The position numbers and the translations under genes are program-made. From Streptosporangiaceae bacterium (GTDB taxonomy: Bacteria; Actinomycetota; Actinomycetes; Streptosporangiales; Streptosporangiaceae), in contig JAICYD010000009.1 of NCBI GenBank assembly GCA_025934375.1, positions 32,835 to 96,834 of the forward strand: 64,000 bases of DNA. The letters are read 5' to 3'. Below are positions 1 to 8,296 of the stretch, piece after piece (within the stretch, counting starts at the first letter, position 1; each line of letters opens with the position of its first letter). Under the pieces are notes generated by a model. It was not told the origin of the DNA and made no database searches. It saw only the letters and a program-made list of their open reading frames with translations.

Positions 1-2
1 TC

Positions 3-125
3 GACATGCCCGCGCTGGCCGCCGCGCGGGCCGTGCGGGCGGCCGTCCGGAGGGCCGCCCGCGCCCAGCTAGGCCTCACGCTCGACCGCAGCGACATCGA
101 CGTGGTCGACGTGCACGTCGCCTGA
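3..125 (+). CDS. C-terminal tail of an Asp23/Gls24-like protein (partial)
   Basis: Only the last 40 codons lie in the window; the reading frame enters from the left edge and ends at TGA 123-125. The tail has an Arg/Ala-rich helix followed by a short strand rich in Asp and Val (DRSDIDVVDVHV). That helix-then-strand end is typical of Asp23/Gls24 envelope-stress proteins, where the last strand follows an amphipathic 'RVREAV' helix. This is an inference from a short tail, and another small alpha/beta protein is possible. Confidence 0.4.
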   Translation, partial: DMPALAAARAVRAAVRRAARAQLGLTLDRSDIDVVDVHVA

Positions 126-219
126 CTCTCGGACCGCGGCTGGCGGTGCGGTCGTTCGGGTTGCGTTAGCATGCTCGCAGTCTCCGACGCGGGGGACGGC
201 CTGGGATCCGGCTGCTGGG

Positions 220-1464
220 GTGAGTGCGATGAACGCTGCGGGCGAGCAGGTCATGACCGTGTACGGGGCGCCGTGGTGCCCGCACTGCCGGCGAGTGAAG
301 AAGTTCCTGGCCGCCCACCGGGTCCGCTACGCCTTCACCAACATCGACGACGACCCCCAGGCGATCGAGCGGCTGCGGGAGCTGCAAGACGGCGGGCGGG
401 TCATCCCCACGGTGGTCTACCCGGACGGCACGCACGAGGTGAACCCGAGCGATGAGGCGCTCGCCCGCCGCATCGGCCTGACGCTGGAAGCCGACCGGTC
501 CGCCTATGACCTGGTCATCGTCGGCGGCGGCCCGGCCGGGCTGGCGGCCGCCATCTACGCCGCCCGCGAGGGCATTGACGCGATCGTCGTGGACGCTGGC
601 AGCATGGGCGGCCAGGCCGGGATCACCGACAAGATCGACAACTACCCGGGGTTCCCCGACGGCGTCTCCGGCGGGGAGCTGGCCGAGCGGTTCGTGGCCC
701 AGGCTCGCCGGTACGGGGTCGAGCTCGTCTCCGCGGTGTCGGTCACCGCCGTCGAGCGCGACGGCGATGGTGATGACCTGCTTACCTCCCTGTCGTCCGG
801 CCAGCAGCTCACCTCGCACGCCGTGATCGTGGCCACCGGCTCGACGTACAGGCGCCTGGACGTCCCCGGCGAGGAGGACCTCATCGGGGCCGGCGTCCAC
901 TTCTGCGCCACCTGCGACGGCCCCTTCTACAAGGGCGCCGATGAGGTCGTGGTGATCGGCGGCGGCAACTCAGCCCTGGAGGAGGGGCTGCACCTGTCGG
1001 AGTTCGCCAAGAAGGTCACGGTGCTGGCCCGCTCCGGCCTGACCGCCTCGCCCGTCCTCCAGGAGCGGGTACGGTCCGACCCGCAGTTCGACATCCGCAC
1101 CGGCGTGGACATCGTCGAGCTGGAGGGTGAGCGGGGCCGGTTCGCGGCTGTCGTGGCCCGCGACCGCGGCAGCGGGTCCGTCTCCCGCTTCCCGGCGGCG
1201 GCGGCGTTTGTGTTCATCGGGCTGAAGCCCAACAACGGGTTCCTGGGCGAGAACGTGGAGCGCGATGAGGGCGGCTTCCTGGTCACCAGCCCCACGATGG
1301 AGACATCCATGAGCGGCGTGTTCGCCGCCGGGGACGTGCGCTCAGGGTCGACCAAGCAACTCGGCTCCGCCGTCGGCGACGGGATCGCCGCGTTGCTGAT
1401 GACCCGCCGCCACCTCGAAGCCCACCACCACAAGGCGGCGGCGCTAGCCCCCACCTGGAAGTGA
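220..1464 (+). CDS. Glutaredoxin/mycoredoxin-thioredoxin reductase fusion
   Basis: A 414-aa two-domain redox protein. Residues about 11-90 form a glutaredoxin-like domain with C20-P-H-C23 and the cis-Pro loop IPTVVY. From about residue 97 there is a complete thioredoxin-reductase module: the FAD dinucleotide motif (VIVGGGPAGLAAA), the redox pair C229-A-T-C232, an NADPH motif (VVVIGGGNSA) and the C-terminal FAD motif GVFAAGDV. It should pass electrons from NADPH through FAD and the CATC pair to the built-in CPHC domain, acting in the cytoplasm. The start is GTG 220; ATG 229 in the same frame is an alternative with GGGGTGA upstream. Glutaredoxin-like fusions to TrxB are known in actinobacteria; the physiological substrate is not evident. 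Confidence 0.9.
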   Translation: MSAMNAAGEQVMTVYGAPWCPHCRRVKKFLAAHRVRYAFTNIDDDPQAIERLRELQDGGRVIPTVVYPDGTHEVNPSDEALARRIGLTLEADRSAYDLVIVGGGPAGLAAAIYAAREGIDAIVVDAGSMGGQAGITDKIDNYPGFPDGVSGGELAERFVAQARRYGVELVSAVSVTAVERDGDGDDLLTSLSSGQQLTSHAVIVATGSTYRRLDVPGEEDLIGAGVHFCATCDGPFYKGADEVVVIGGGNSALEEGLHLSEFAKKVTVLARSGLTASPVLQERVRSDPQFDIRTGVDIVELEGERGRFAAVVARDRGSGSVSRFPAAAAFVFIGLKPNNGFLGENVERDEGGFLVTSPTMETSMSGVFAAGDVRSGSTKQLGSAVGDGIAALLMTRRHLEAHHHKAAALAPTWK

Positions 1465-1569
1465 GTTCGCGGAATTCACTGCGGGGGAGACCCACCTCTT
1501 TTGTGGCCGCGATCCGGGGTTCGCCATCTGGCGGCGTCGAAGGAGGCGAGCGAGAAAACCATCGCGCCT

Positions 1570-2106
1570 TCACGTGTCAAAGCGGATAGGAACGACCTTG
1601 CTGGTGGCGGCTTTCGATCTGCCCGGGCCATTGCCCGGAGTGTCCGGGCCAGTGACGGGTTCGCCGCCGTTGCGTACGCGGGAGGCTAGGTGGAGCTTGA
1701 GCAATGTTTCGTCGGAGGGTCGACGGCCCTGCGGAAGGTCAGGGTTCACGGGCAGCAGCCGCTGCATCTCGATGGCTTGGTGTGTCTTCGCGGGGTCGAG
1801 TCCGGCGCGGGCCAGTTGAGCTCGCACCTTTGCGATGATGACCGTTGCCTTGGCGTCAGCCCGCGCACGGATGAGCGCGGTGAGCAGGCCGCCGATTGCC
1901 TCGACGGCAGCCGGGACCGAGTTCAGGGCCGACGAGGCGGCGCTGACAGTAAGGGCTGCTATGGCGACTCCCGCTGCTATCAAGGGAGCGTTGGCGTGGT
2001 GCACGAAGGCGAGCGCTGTGAGTGATCCTGCTGTCCCGCAGCCGGCGGCCAAGCCGATCCGGGTCGCGGTGCTGACGAGGGCTGTGGACAGCGACTGGGG
2101 GTTCAT
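1570..2106 (-). CDS. Hypothetical membrane protein
   Basis: A 178-aa protein I do not recognise. The N-terminal half has two hydrophobic, Ala-rich segments (about residues 17-35 and 40-60) that could span the membrane. A charged helical stretch follows (residues 80-105) and then a polar, Pro/Gly-rich tail. A good ribosome site (GAGGAA, 8 nt upstream) supports ATG 2106 as the start, and third-position GC is high, so the frame looks coding. It converges on the reductase gene with about 100 bp between them. No catalytic motif is visible. Confidence 0.6.
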   Translation of the reverse strand: MNPQSLSTALVSTATRIGLAAGCGTAGSLTALAFVHHANAPLIAAGVAIAALTVSAASSALNSVPAAVEAIGGLLTALIRARADAKATVIIAKVRAQLARAGLDPAKTHQAIEMQRLLPVNPDLPQGRRPSDETLLKLHLASRVRNGGEPVTGPDTPGNGPGRSKAATSKVVPIRFDT

Positions 2107-2525
2107 GATGCTGTTCCTCTACGGGCGCGATGGCTGGAGATTGGGCCGTCTCGCCTTGAGGTCACGGGGAGAAGGCACATCACGGGCTTCGCGCGAATCA
2201 GGTTGGGCTTGGACCGCTGGTCAGGTGTCGGGTTCTTGGTCGATGGATAATTGCCCACTTACGTAACCGTCTGTAGTCGTTCCGTCTCATATCGACAGTA
2301 TGCAGTCCGCTACGAGCCGAACGCAAGGAGACAAAATGACATGTAGCAGATCGACCCCCGACTGTCTGTGATAGCGTCGCACTGCTGTGACGCCGACCGA
2401 CTCACGTGGTCAGCTGCCTGACATGCTCTAGGCGATATGCCATATGTCAGAGCATGTAGTAACGTAATGCACCTGGCAATTTGCAATGCAACAGTGAGGG
2501 AGCTTGCAGCGAAAGGGGCCGTACC
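2107..2525. other. Intergenic region between divergent genes
   Basis: About 420 bp with lower GC than its neighbours lies between the start of the minus-strand membrane protein and the XRE regulator. Apart from the nested dyad annotated at 2421-2457 I see no gene. Promoters for both divergent genes are expected here, but I cannot place a -10/-35 pair convincingly. Confidence 0.6.
2421..2457. promoter_or_regulatory. Nested inverted repeat, candidate operator
   Basis: The outer arms ACATGCTCT (2421-2429) and AGAGCATGT (2449-2457) are perfect 9-bp inverted repeats. Inside them sits a second perfect palindrome, ATATG-c-CATAT. It ends about 70 bp upstream of the chosen start of the XRE regulator, a plausible position for autoregulation. 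Function is inferred only from symmetry and position. Confidence 0.4.
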
Positions 2526-3395
2526 TTGGACGCCAGCTCTACCCCTCTTGTGCAGCGCCGCCGCATGCGAACGGAGTTGCGGAGAGCGCGAGCCGAGGCC
2601 GGTTACACCCAAGACCAGGTGGCGAGGTCTATGGAGTGGTCTCTGTCGAAGGTGATCAGGATCGAGTCAGGGGCAGTGGGCCTGTCCGCCAACGACCTCA
2701 GGGCACTGCTGGGTCTTTACGGGATAACTGACCAGACCCGGGCTGATGAACTGCTCGACCTCGCCCGGGCTTCGCGGCAGAGTTCCTGGTGGAGCAGGTA
2801 CAGGCCGGACATCTCGGCCCAGTACCTGCAGTACATCGAGTACGAGGAGGCGGCCTCCGTCCTGCGGATGTACGAGCCGCTCCTGCTGCCCGGGCTCTGC
2901 CAGACGCGGGAGTACGCCACGGCGATCATCCGGGAGCTCGCGGACCCGGGTACCCCGGAAGCCCTGATCCGGACCCGGATCGAGATCCGGATGAAACGAC
3001 AGGAACTGCTCGAGCGAGACTCGCCGCCGGCCATATTCTGCGTCCTGGACGAATCGGCAGTCCAGCGCATGGCCGGCCAGCGGGACGTCGCCCCGGGTCA
3101 GATAGCACGGCTTATCGACCTGGCGGGCAGGCCAAGCGTGACGCTCGAGATCGTCCCGTTCAGTGCAGGGTTCCACCGCGGGATGCTCGAATCCTTCCTA
3201 ATCGCGGAATTTCCCGACCCTGAGGACGGCGACGTTCTTTTCTCGGAAAGTTCGAGAGACACGATTTTTAGCCAGGACGAGGCCGGAGAAATCACGGGCT
3301 ACCGTGAGGTATTCGAGGATCTGAGGGTGGATTCCCTGAGCGCGGCTGATACGCTGACCTACCTCAGGAATCTGGCCGTCCGAATGCCGGAATGA
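2526..3395 (+). CDS. XRE-family helix-turn-helix regulator with DUF5753 (Scr1 type)
   Basis: A 289-aa regulator. The XRE helix-turn-helix lies at the N-terminus (about residues 10-65, including AGYTQDQVARSMEWSLSKVIRIESG). The rest is the DUF5753 region typical of actinobacterial Scr1-like proteins, with the hallmark YEPLLLPGLCQTREYA stretch. I chose TTG 2526 because AAGGGG lies 7 nt upstream; the longer in-frame upstream ATG adds an unrelated leader. It is followed 39 bp later by a DUF397 gene, the usual partner. Such pairs are linked to developmental or specialised-metabolism control and have been described as toxin-antitoxin-like. The target here is unknown. Confidence 0.88.
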   Translation: MDASSTPLVQRRRMRTELRRARAEAGYTQDQVARSMEWSLSKVIRIESGAVGLSANDLRALLGLYGITDQTRADELLDLARASRQSSWWSRYRPDISAQYLQYIEYEEAASVLRMYEPLLLPGLCQTREYATAIIRELADPGTPEALIRTRIEIRMKRQELLERDSPPAIFCVLDESAVQRMAGQRDVAPGQIARLIDLAGRPSVTLEIVPFSAGFHRGMLESFLIAEFPDPEDGDVLFSESSRDTIFSQDEAGEITGYREVFEDLRVDSLSAADTLTYLRNLAVRMPE

Positions 3396-3434
3396 CACAA
3401 ATATAAGTGAGATTGCTTTCGAAAGGACTATATA

Positions 3435-3794
3435 GTGCATAAAGTCGATATATCGGCTTCGGCGTGGCGCAAGAGTTCGCACTCGGAGGCCGGCAACTGT
3501 GTAGAGGTAGCAGACGGAAACGGACTAGTGCTTGTTCGCGACAACAAACTCGCCGATGGATCCAGTGTTATTTCTTTCCTGCCGCAGACATGGTGCGAGT
3601 TCATTCGCGTCGTCCATGGGAGCCGGTTATCCAGGCGTTTCTGGCCGTTAAACGTAAACACTCGGTCGAGAATTTCAGACCGTAAGCAACGACGTAAACT
3701 TACGCAGGTCGGCGGAGTGTCGACTCCACTAGAGAAAGATGGCGAACGGGCCTGGTGCCGAATCGGGTCCGCCAGGGCACGGCGCTCGGTCTGA
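3435..3794 (+). CDS. DUF397 protein, partner of the XRE regulator, with extended tail
   Basis: The first 62 or so residues are a canonical DUF397 domain: WRKSSHSEAGNCVEVAD, then VLVRDNK, then a W-centred end (TWCEFI). Start GTG 3435 has GAAAGGA 8 nt upstream. DUF397 proteins are normally 60-80 aa. This one runs to 119 aa with a basic tail of no recognisable family, which suggests loss of the original stop codon or a 3' rearrangement. It probably acts together with the upstream XRE protein. Confidence 0.75.
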   Translation: MHKVDISASAWRKSSHSEAGNCVEVADGNGLVLVRDNKLADGSSVISFLPQTWCEFIRVVHGSRLSRRFWPLNVNTRSRISDRKQRRKLTQVGGVSTPLEKDGERAWCRIGSARARRSV

Positions 3795-4242
3795 TGACGC
3801 AGGTCGGCGCCGCCGTCTCGGCGGCGCCGCCCTTGTAGGCTCTGGCGCCCACGCCTGCGGAGTCTTCGCCACGATCCAGGGCTGAGCCGGTACCGTTCCT
3901 CTGCGGCGGAAGCTTTCTCCGGGTATCCCGTTAGCGGTTTCGCCAGAGGGTCGGCCCTGAGATGCCGGCCCGTTAGTTTGATCTACAATTACCTGCTGTC
4001 CTCACTCGTTAGCATCATCCTGCGAGACCCTGTCGGCATGCGAGCACTAGTCCGGAGAGCAGGGTCTTCGCTTGCCCTCTGGAGATGCAAAGTGCAGGAC
4101 TGGCCACTAGGGGCTTTGCCCGGTTACCACCGGATTATCCGCTGCCGTAGCGGGCATACCCCTCATGTGGGCCGGGTGAGCAGGCGCGCTGTGTCGCGCC
4201 CTGTGTGACTTACCGTTGCCCTGCGACGTGGAGACAGTGTAA
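3795..4242. other. Intergenic region without a recognisable gene
   Basis: About 450 bp separate the DUF397 gene from the second XRE regulator. A short frame at 3978-4208 shows no protein family features and weak codon bias. No tRNA, repeat array or clear terminator was seen. Confidence 0.5.
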
Positions 4243-5136
4243 GTGAATACGAGCGGTTACGGACCCGTGGTATCGAATGCGCTGCTGAGGCACGCGCTGA
4301 AGCGACTGCGGCAGGCTACCGGCCAGCAGCGGGAACAGGTCGCTGGCTCCCTGGGATGGCAAGTCTCAAAACTAATCCGGATCGAGAATGGCAATACAAC
4401 TGTATCAGGTTCCGACCTGGACACCCTGCTGCGTTTCTACGAATTCACCGATCAGGAGCGGATCGATGAAATGGCCGCGTGGGCCAGAGAGGCGAGCGTC
4501 CCGGGCTGGTGGGAAAGATTCAGCATACGAGACAAAGCTTTCGAGCGATATATCGGCTACGAGTCCGGTGCGACGTCGATACGCATGTCTCAGGGATTCC
4601 TGATCCCCGGTATCCTGCAGACCGAGGAATACGCTAGGCTTATGGCCAGAAGCTACGCCGCGCCGGAAGATATTGATGCTATGGTGCTGCTGCGCATGGA
4701 GCGCCAGAGGGAAGTATTCGCGCGGGCGCCGCAACAGTCCCATATCCTGGACGAGGCAATTCTGCGGCGTCGGATCGACGACGTCATGCCGAATCAGGTA
4801 CAACGCCTGGCTGAGCTGGCAAGGCAGCCAGAAATCACGATCCGGATCATCCCTTTCGAGGCAGGACCGCATTACGGCTACAGGGGGCCTTTCGTGCTGC
4901 TTGGCTTCGATGTTCCCCTCGGCGGCATCCTATATCTAGAAGGCTCGCGTACCTGGCATGAGAACCTTCTGATCTCCGAGGAAGGCATGGTTTTTAACCG
5001 GGAGGTTCCTGCTGTCGATGACGCGGCCGAAGAGATAGCTATATACGAAGACCGTTTTGAGATGCTAAGCCGTATAGCCCTTGAGCCAGCTGAGTCGATA
5101 ATTCTGCTTGACCGGATAGCCGACGAGATAAGTTAG
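4243..5136 (+). CDS. Second XRE-family regulator with DUF5753
   Basis: A 297-aa paralogue of the regulator at 2526-3395. The XRE HTH is at about residues 14-70 (REQVAGSLGWQVSKLIRIENG). The DUF5753 region carries the expected MSQGFLIPGILQTEEYA motif and the late RIIPFEAG stretch. Start GTG 4243 has GGAG about 9 nt upstream. Its codon use is less GC-biased than neighbouring genes (for example ATA, TTT and AGA codons), which hints at separate acquisition. No DUF397 partner follows: the IS66 element inserted 2 bp after the stop (first target-duplication base 5139), which may have separated or removed it. Confidence 0.87.
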   Translation: MNTSGYGPVVSNALLRHALKRLRQATGQQREQVAGSLGWQVSKLIRIENGNTTVSGSDLDTLLRFYEFTDQERIDEMAAWAREASVPGWWERFSIRDKAFERYIGYESGATSIRMSQGFLIPGILQTEEYARLMARSYAAPEDIDAMVLLRMERQREVFARAPQQSHILDEAILRRRIDDVMPNQVQRLAELARQPEITIRIIPFEAGPHYGYRGPFVLLGFDVPLGGILYLEGSRTWHENLLISEEGMVFNREVPAVDDAAEEIAIYEDRFEMLSRIALEPAESIILLDRIADEIS

Positions 5137-5146
5137 CTCTTCGATC

Positions 5147-6914
5147 GTAGCTATTCAGCCTGAGTCGGGCTTGAATGGTGCTGGCTGTGGGCGTGGGTGA
5201 TGGCCCGGTGGCGTTGGACACGCCTGCGGTGGGGGATTTGGAGTGAGGGCGGCGGCCTGTTGCGGTGTTACGGGGGTGCGACTGCCGGCGGGAGCCAGGG
5301 GCCGTCGGTGAACAGCATGGTGAGGGCGTCGAGGGCGTCGATGCCCCATTTCGCGGTGGTGGAAAGGTAGGACTGGACGATCGCGAAGTCGGCCAGGCTC
5401 ACGATGGTGCGCCAGGTGCCGCCGGAGGTGCGCTGCTGGACCTTGACGGGGCGGATGTCGCGTTCGGCCTGGTTGGAGGTGAACCCGACGGCCAGGTCGG
5501 TGGCGAAGCGGAGGATCATGTCCTCGTGGTCGCGGAACCGGCGGGCCAGCCGGGCTCCGTCCAGGGCGATCTGGGTGCGCTTGCCGGCGTTGCCGGCGAG
5601 GCCCTTGGCGACGGCGCCGCGGTACCAGGACCGGATGCCGGCGAGGTCAGTGTCGCTGAGGCTGGCCTGCCCCGCCCGGCGGGCGGCGGCGGCCCTGGCG
5701 TTGGCGTCGAGGAGCAGGTCGGCCATGGAGCGGGCCCACAGCTGGCCGTCAGGGTCGAAGCGGTGCAGCCCGGCCAGGTCGCGCAGCCCGTGCGCGCCGC
5801 ACCAGGCGTGCAGCGCGTCCGTGAGGTGCTCATATCCCTTATAGCCGTCGCGGACGATGGTGCCCGCGTATCCGGGCAGCACGCCGCCGGAGTCGATGGC
5901 CTCGCTGGTCCGGTCGCCAGTGTGCATGGCGGTGAGGAACTCGGTGCACGCCACGTGGACATAGCGGAGCTTCCCGGCGGCCCGGGCCGGGGTCTCGTCG
6001 GCGTACAGCACCGGGGCGGCGGGCAGCAGCTCCCGGACGCGGTCCATGAAGGGCGCCAGTAGCCGCGCGGCCCTGCCCCGGATGCCGGCCGCGAACCCGG
6101 CGGAGACGTTCACGCCGGTCAGGGCGGCGACCAGGCGGGCGGCGCGGGCAACGGGGAGGTAGTTCGCGCAGACCGCCAGGGCGGTCCTGGCGTGGGCCAG
6201 CGGCCCGTACTGTGCCCGGCCGGTCACCCCTGGCGGGGCCAGCCCGACGGAGACGCCGCCGCATCCCGGGCATTCCTTCGCGGCGACCTGGTACTCGGTC
6301 ACTGACGGCGGCGGCGGCGGCGGCGACGCCTCGAAGACCTGCCGCTTCTGCGGGGTGCCCAGCACCGGCTCACCCGTGAGGTCGTGGCCGCAGCAGCCGC
6401 ACGCGGCCGGCCCGCACAGCACCGTCTCGCCCGGATGAGGCGACTGCCTCAGCGTGCGGGACTCCGCGCCGGGCTGCTTCCCCGGCCTGCGCCCGGACGT
6501 GCCGCGCAGCGACCGGTCACGCGGCTTCTTCTTATACGGGCTGTCCGACGATGGCGGCTTCGATGACGTGCCCGAGTCCTTGTCCAGCCGCCGCCGCAGC
6601 TCTTCTACCTGGGCGGCCAGCGCGGCGACCTGCGCGTCCCGCGCGGCCAGCTGCGCCGCTGCCAGCTCGTCCCGGTCCCGTGCCGCCTGCCGGAGCCGTG
6701 CGTTAACGTCCTCCAGCCCCGCGACCCGCGCGCGCAGCCACGCCACCTCATCAGGCGCGGGCACATGCGGCGCATCGGGCACAAGCCGCACTCCACCACA
6801 GCGCACCGCGCCCGCCAAATAGGCGAGCATCGAACCGCAGCCAGCAGAGCGCCGCCAACAGCACGACTAAAACGCCCCAGCCTACCTATCCGGTTACTCA
6901 GGCTGAATAGCTAC
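5147..6914 (-). mobile_element. Complete IS66-family insertion sequence (1768 bp)
   Basis: Terminal inverted repeats are perfect over 19 bp: GTAGCTATTCAGCCTGAGT at 5147-5165 and its reverse complement at 6896-6914. Both ends are flanked by the same 8 bp, CTTCGATC (5139-5146 and 6915-6922). IS66 elements generate 8-bp target duplications, so this is an intact and fairly recent transposition. It carries a single transposase gene on the minus strand and no TnpA/TnpB accessory genes, as in the ISBst12-like subgroup. Confidence 0.93.
5268..6830 (-). CDS. tnpC: IS66-family transposase (TnpC)
   Basis: A 520-aa transposase. The N-terminus is a leucine-zipper-like coiled coil (about residues 28-80) followed by the IS66 signature DSGTSSKPPSSD. 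A zinc-finger-like cluster lies near residues 135-150 (CGPAACGCCGHDL). The DDE core is complete: D278 in the YADET motif, D328 in VRDGYKGY, and E456 in NQAERDIRP. Length is normal for the family. It fills most of the element bounded by the inverted repeats, and nothing suggests inactivation. Confidence 0.93.
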   Translation of the reverse strand: MLAYLAGAVRCGGVRLVPDAPHVPAPDEVAWLRARVAGLEDVNARLRQAARDRDELAAAQLAARDAQVAALAAQVEELRRRLDKDSGTSSKPPSSDSPYKKKPRDRSLRGTSGRRPGKQPGAESRTLRQSPHPGETVLCGPAACGCCGHDLTGEPVLGTPQKRQVFEASPPPPPPSVTEYQVAAKECPGCGGVSVGLAPPGVTGRAQYGPLAHARTALAVCANYLPVARAARLVAALTGVNVSAGFAAGIRGRAARLLAPFMDRVRELLPAAPVLYADETPARAAGKLRYVHVACTEFLTAMHTGDRTSEAIDSGGVLPGYAGTIVRDGYKGYEHLTDALHAWCGAHGLRDLAGLHRFDPDGQLWARSMADLLLDANARAAAARRAGQASLSDTDLAGIRSWYRGAVAKGLAGNAGKRTQIALDGARLARRFRDHEDMILRFATDLAVGFTSNQAERDIRPVKVQQRTSGGTWRTIVSLADFAIVQSYLSTTAKWGIDALDALTMLFTDGPWLPPAVAPP

Positions 6915-7019
6915 CTTCGATCGGGCTGTTCCTCGGTTGCTTGGTCGGGGCCGGGGAGCCGCTGGAAGGCACGCGAGTTGTGAGGTAAAGGACGTCGCCG
7001 AGGATGAGGGCCTGGTCCT

Positions 7020-7192
7020 TCCGGTCTGCTCGGCAAGGCCCCCGACCCCGGGAGGTCGAGGAAACTCACCCGCGCGCAGGTCAGCGCAGCGCTCAAGCGA
7101 GCCCGCCGTCGGAACATCCCGGACAAGGCGAGCGCGATCCTTGCGGCGCTGCGCAGCGAGCAACTCGCCCAGCCGCCCGCCCTGACAGCAGG
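7020..7192 (+). pseudogene. Fragment of an IS110-family transposase
   Basis: One plus-strand frame across this stretch reads LLGKAPDPGRSRKLTRAQVS and continues ALKRARRRNIPDKAS and then ALRSEQLAQPP. These match the internal region between the two catalytic domains of IS110-type transposases. There is no start, no catalytic DEDD residue and no C-terminal Ser-containing domain, so this is a relic of about 55 codons. It abuts the truncated aldo/keto reductase and seems to mark the event that removed that gene's 3' end. Confidence 0.6.
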
Positions 7193-7952
7193 ACGTTCGG
7201 CGAGCGCCGCAGCAGCCACGCCAACGCGACCGCCATCGGCGACGTATCCAGCCGGGCGGCCACCGCCGACAGCGCCGAAGACTGCACCGGGCTGTACCCG
7301 CCCAGCGGGAAGAACGGCACGTAAGCAACCCCCTGCTCCGCGAGCACGTCGATCAGCTTGTCGTCATGCCGGTAAGCCAGGTTGTACATGTTCTACACGC
7401 ACACGATCGGCGTGATCGCTTGCGCCTCTGCGACCTGCTCCGCCGTCGCGTTGCTCACGCCGAGGTGCCGGATCAGCCCCTGCTGCTGGAGTCCTGCGAG
7501 CGCCTCGAATGGCTCGGCGAGCGACCCCGCCTGAGGTCCGCGGGCGTCGCCGAGCCGAAGGTTGACCACGTCGAGCACGTCAACGCCGAGGTCGGCAAGG
7601 TTCTCGCGTACAGACCGGCTCAGGCTTTCCGGGTCCCGGGCCGGAGGCCAGCCACCGTTTGAATCCCGGGACGCGCCAACCTTCGTCACGATGTGCAGCG
7701 ACTCCGGGTACGGGTGCAGTGCCTCACGGATCAGCTGGTTGGTGACCCGCGGCCCGTAGGCACCGCTGGTGTCGATGTGGGTGATGCCAAGGTCGGCCGC
7801 CTCGCGCAGGACCGCCAGCGCGCCGTCGCGGTCGGCGGGCGGCCCCATGCCCCGGGGCCGGCGAGCTGCATGGCACCGTAGCCGAACCGAGTGACGGCCA
7901 GGTCGCCCAGCATCCAGCTGCCACCGGGAAGCGCTGCAGGAAGCATGTTCAT
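7193..7952 (-). pseudogene. Aldo/keto reductase, degenerate
   Basis: Three pieces of one aldo/keto reductase are read on the minus strand. The first (from ATG 7952) gives MNMLPAALPGG through FGYGAMQLAGPGAW. A missing G in a G run near 7847-7852 shifts the frame, which then continues as GPPADRDGALAVLREAADLG with the family motif HIDTSGAYGP. At 7395-7393 a TAG interrupts PIVCV-stop-NMYNLAYR, where relatives have Gln (CAG to TAG). The last piece ends at PNVLL, where IS110-like DNA begins. The C-terminal NADPH-binding part is gone, so no active enzyme is expected. Confidence 0.8.
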
Positions 7953-8096
7953 CCCTTGCCTTTCACATGAGCCGAGAGGTGCCTATCGGATCCTTGGATC
8001 AGTATTGGGGCGCAGCTTCCCACCGGGAAGTAGGCACTTCGGAGTACGCAAGGTACCTGGGGGATACCAGAGCGGCCGACGGCACCGCCGCGCACG

Positions 8097-8296
8097 TCAG
8101 CCGATCTGACTGTGCCCAATGATGAACGCCATGATGTCCCGCCCCACCACCTCGGCGAAGGACCGATCGCCGTACTCCCCACTCGCCCAGTGGCGGGTGC
8201 CGGCTTCCAGGAGGGACTGGGCGCCGCGCGCCAGGTGCAGCACGTCCAGCTCGGCGGGGAACTTGCCGTCCGCCTGCGCCCGCTGCAGGAGCTCAA
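8097..8296 (-). pseudogene. C-terminal fragment of a TetR-family regulator
   Basis: The last roughly 65 codons of a minus-strand frame read like the ligand-binding end of a TetR regulator (LLQRAQADGKFPAELDVLHL, then SFAEVVGRDIMAFIIG). Upstream of about 8296 the same frame runs antisense to a different gene and loses all TetR character. The DNA-binding N-terminus is missing, so this is the remnant of a rearrangement that joined it to the next fragment. Confidence 0.55.

Noticed and set aside
7393..7395. In-frame TAG in the aldo/keto reductase as a recoded (pyrrolysine) codon
   Set aside because: The gene also has a frameshift and a lost 3' end, and relatives have Gln there, so simple decay explains it.
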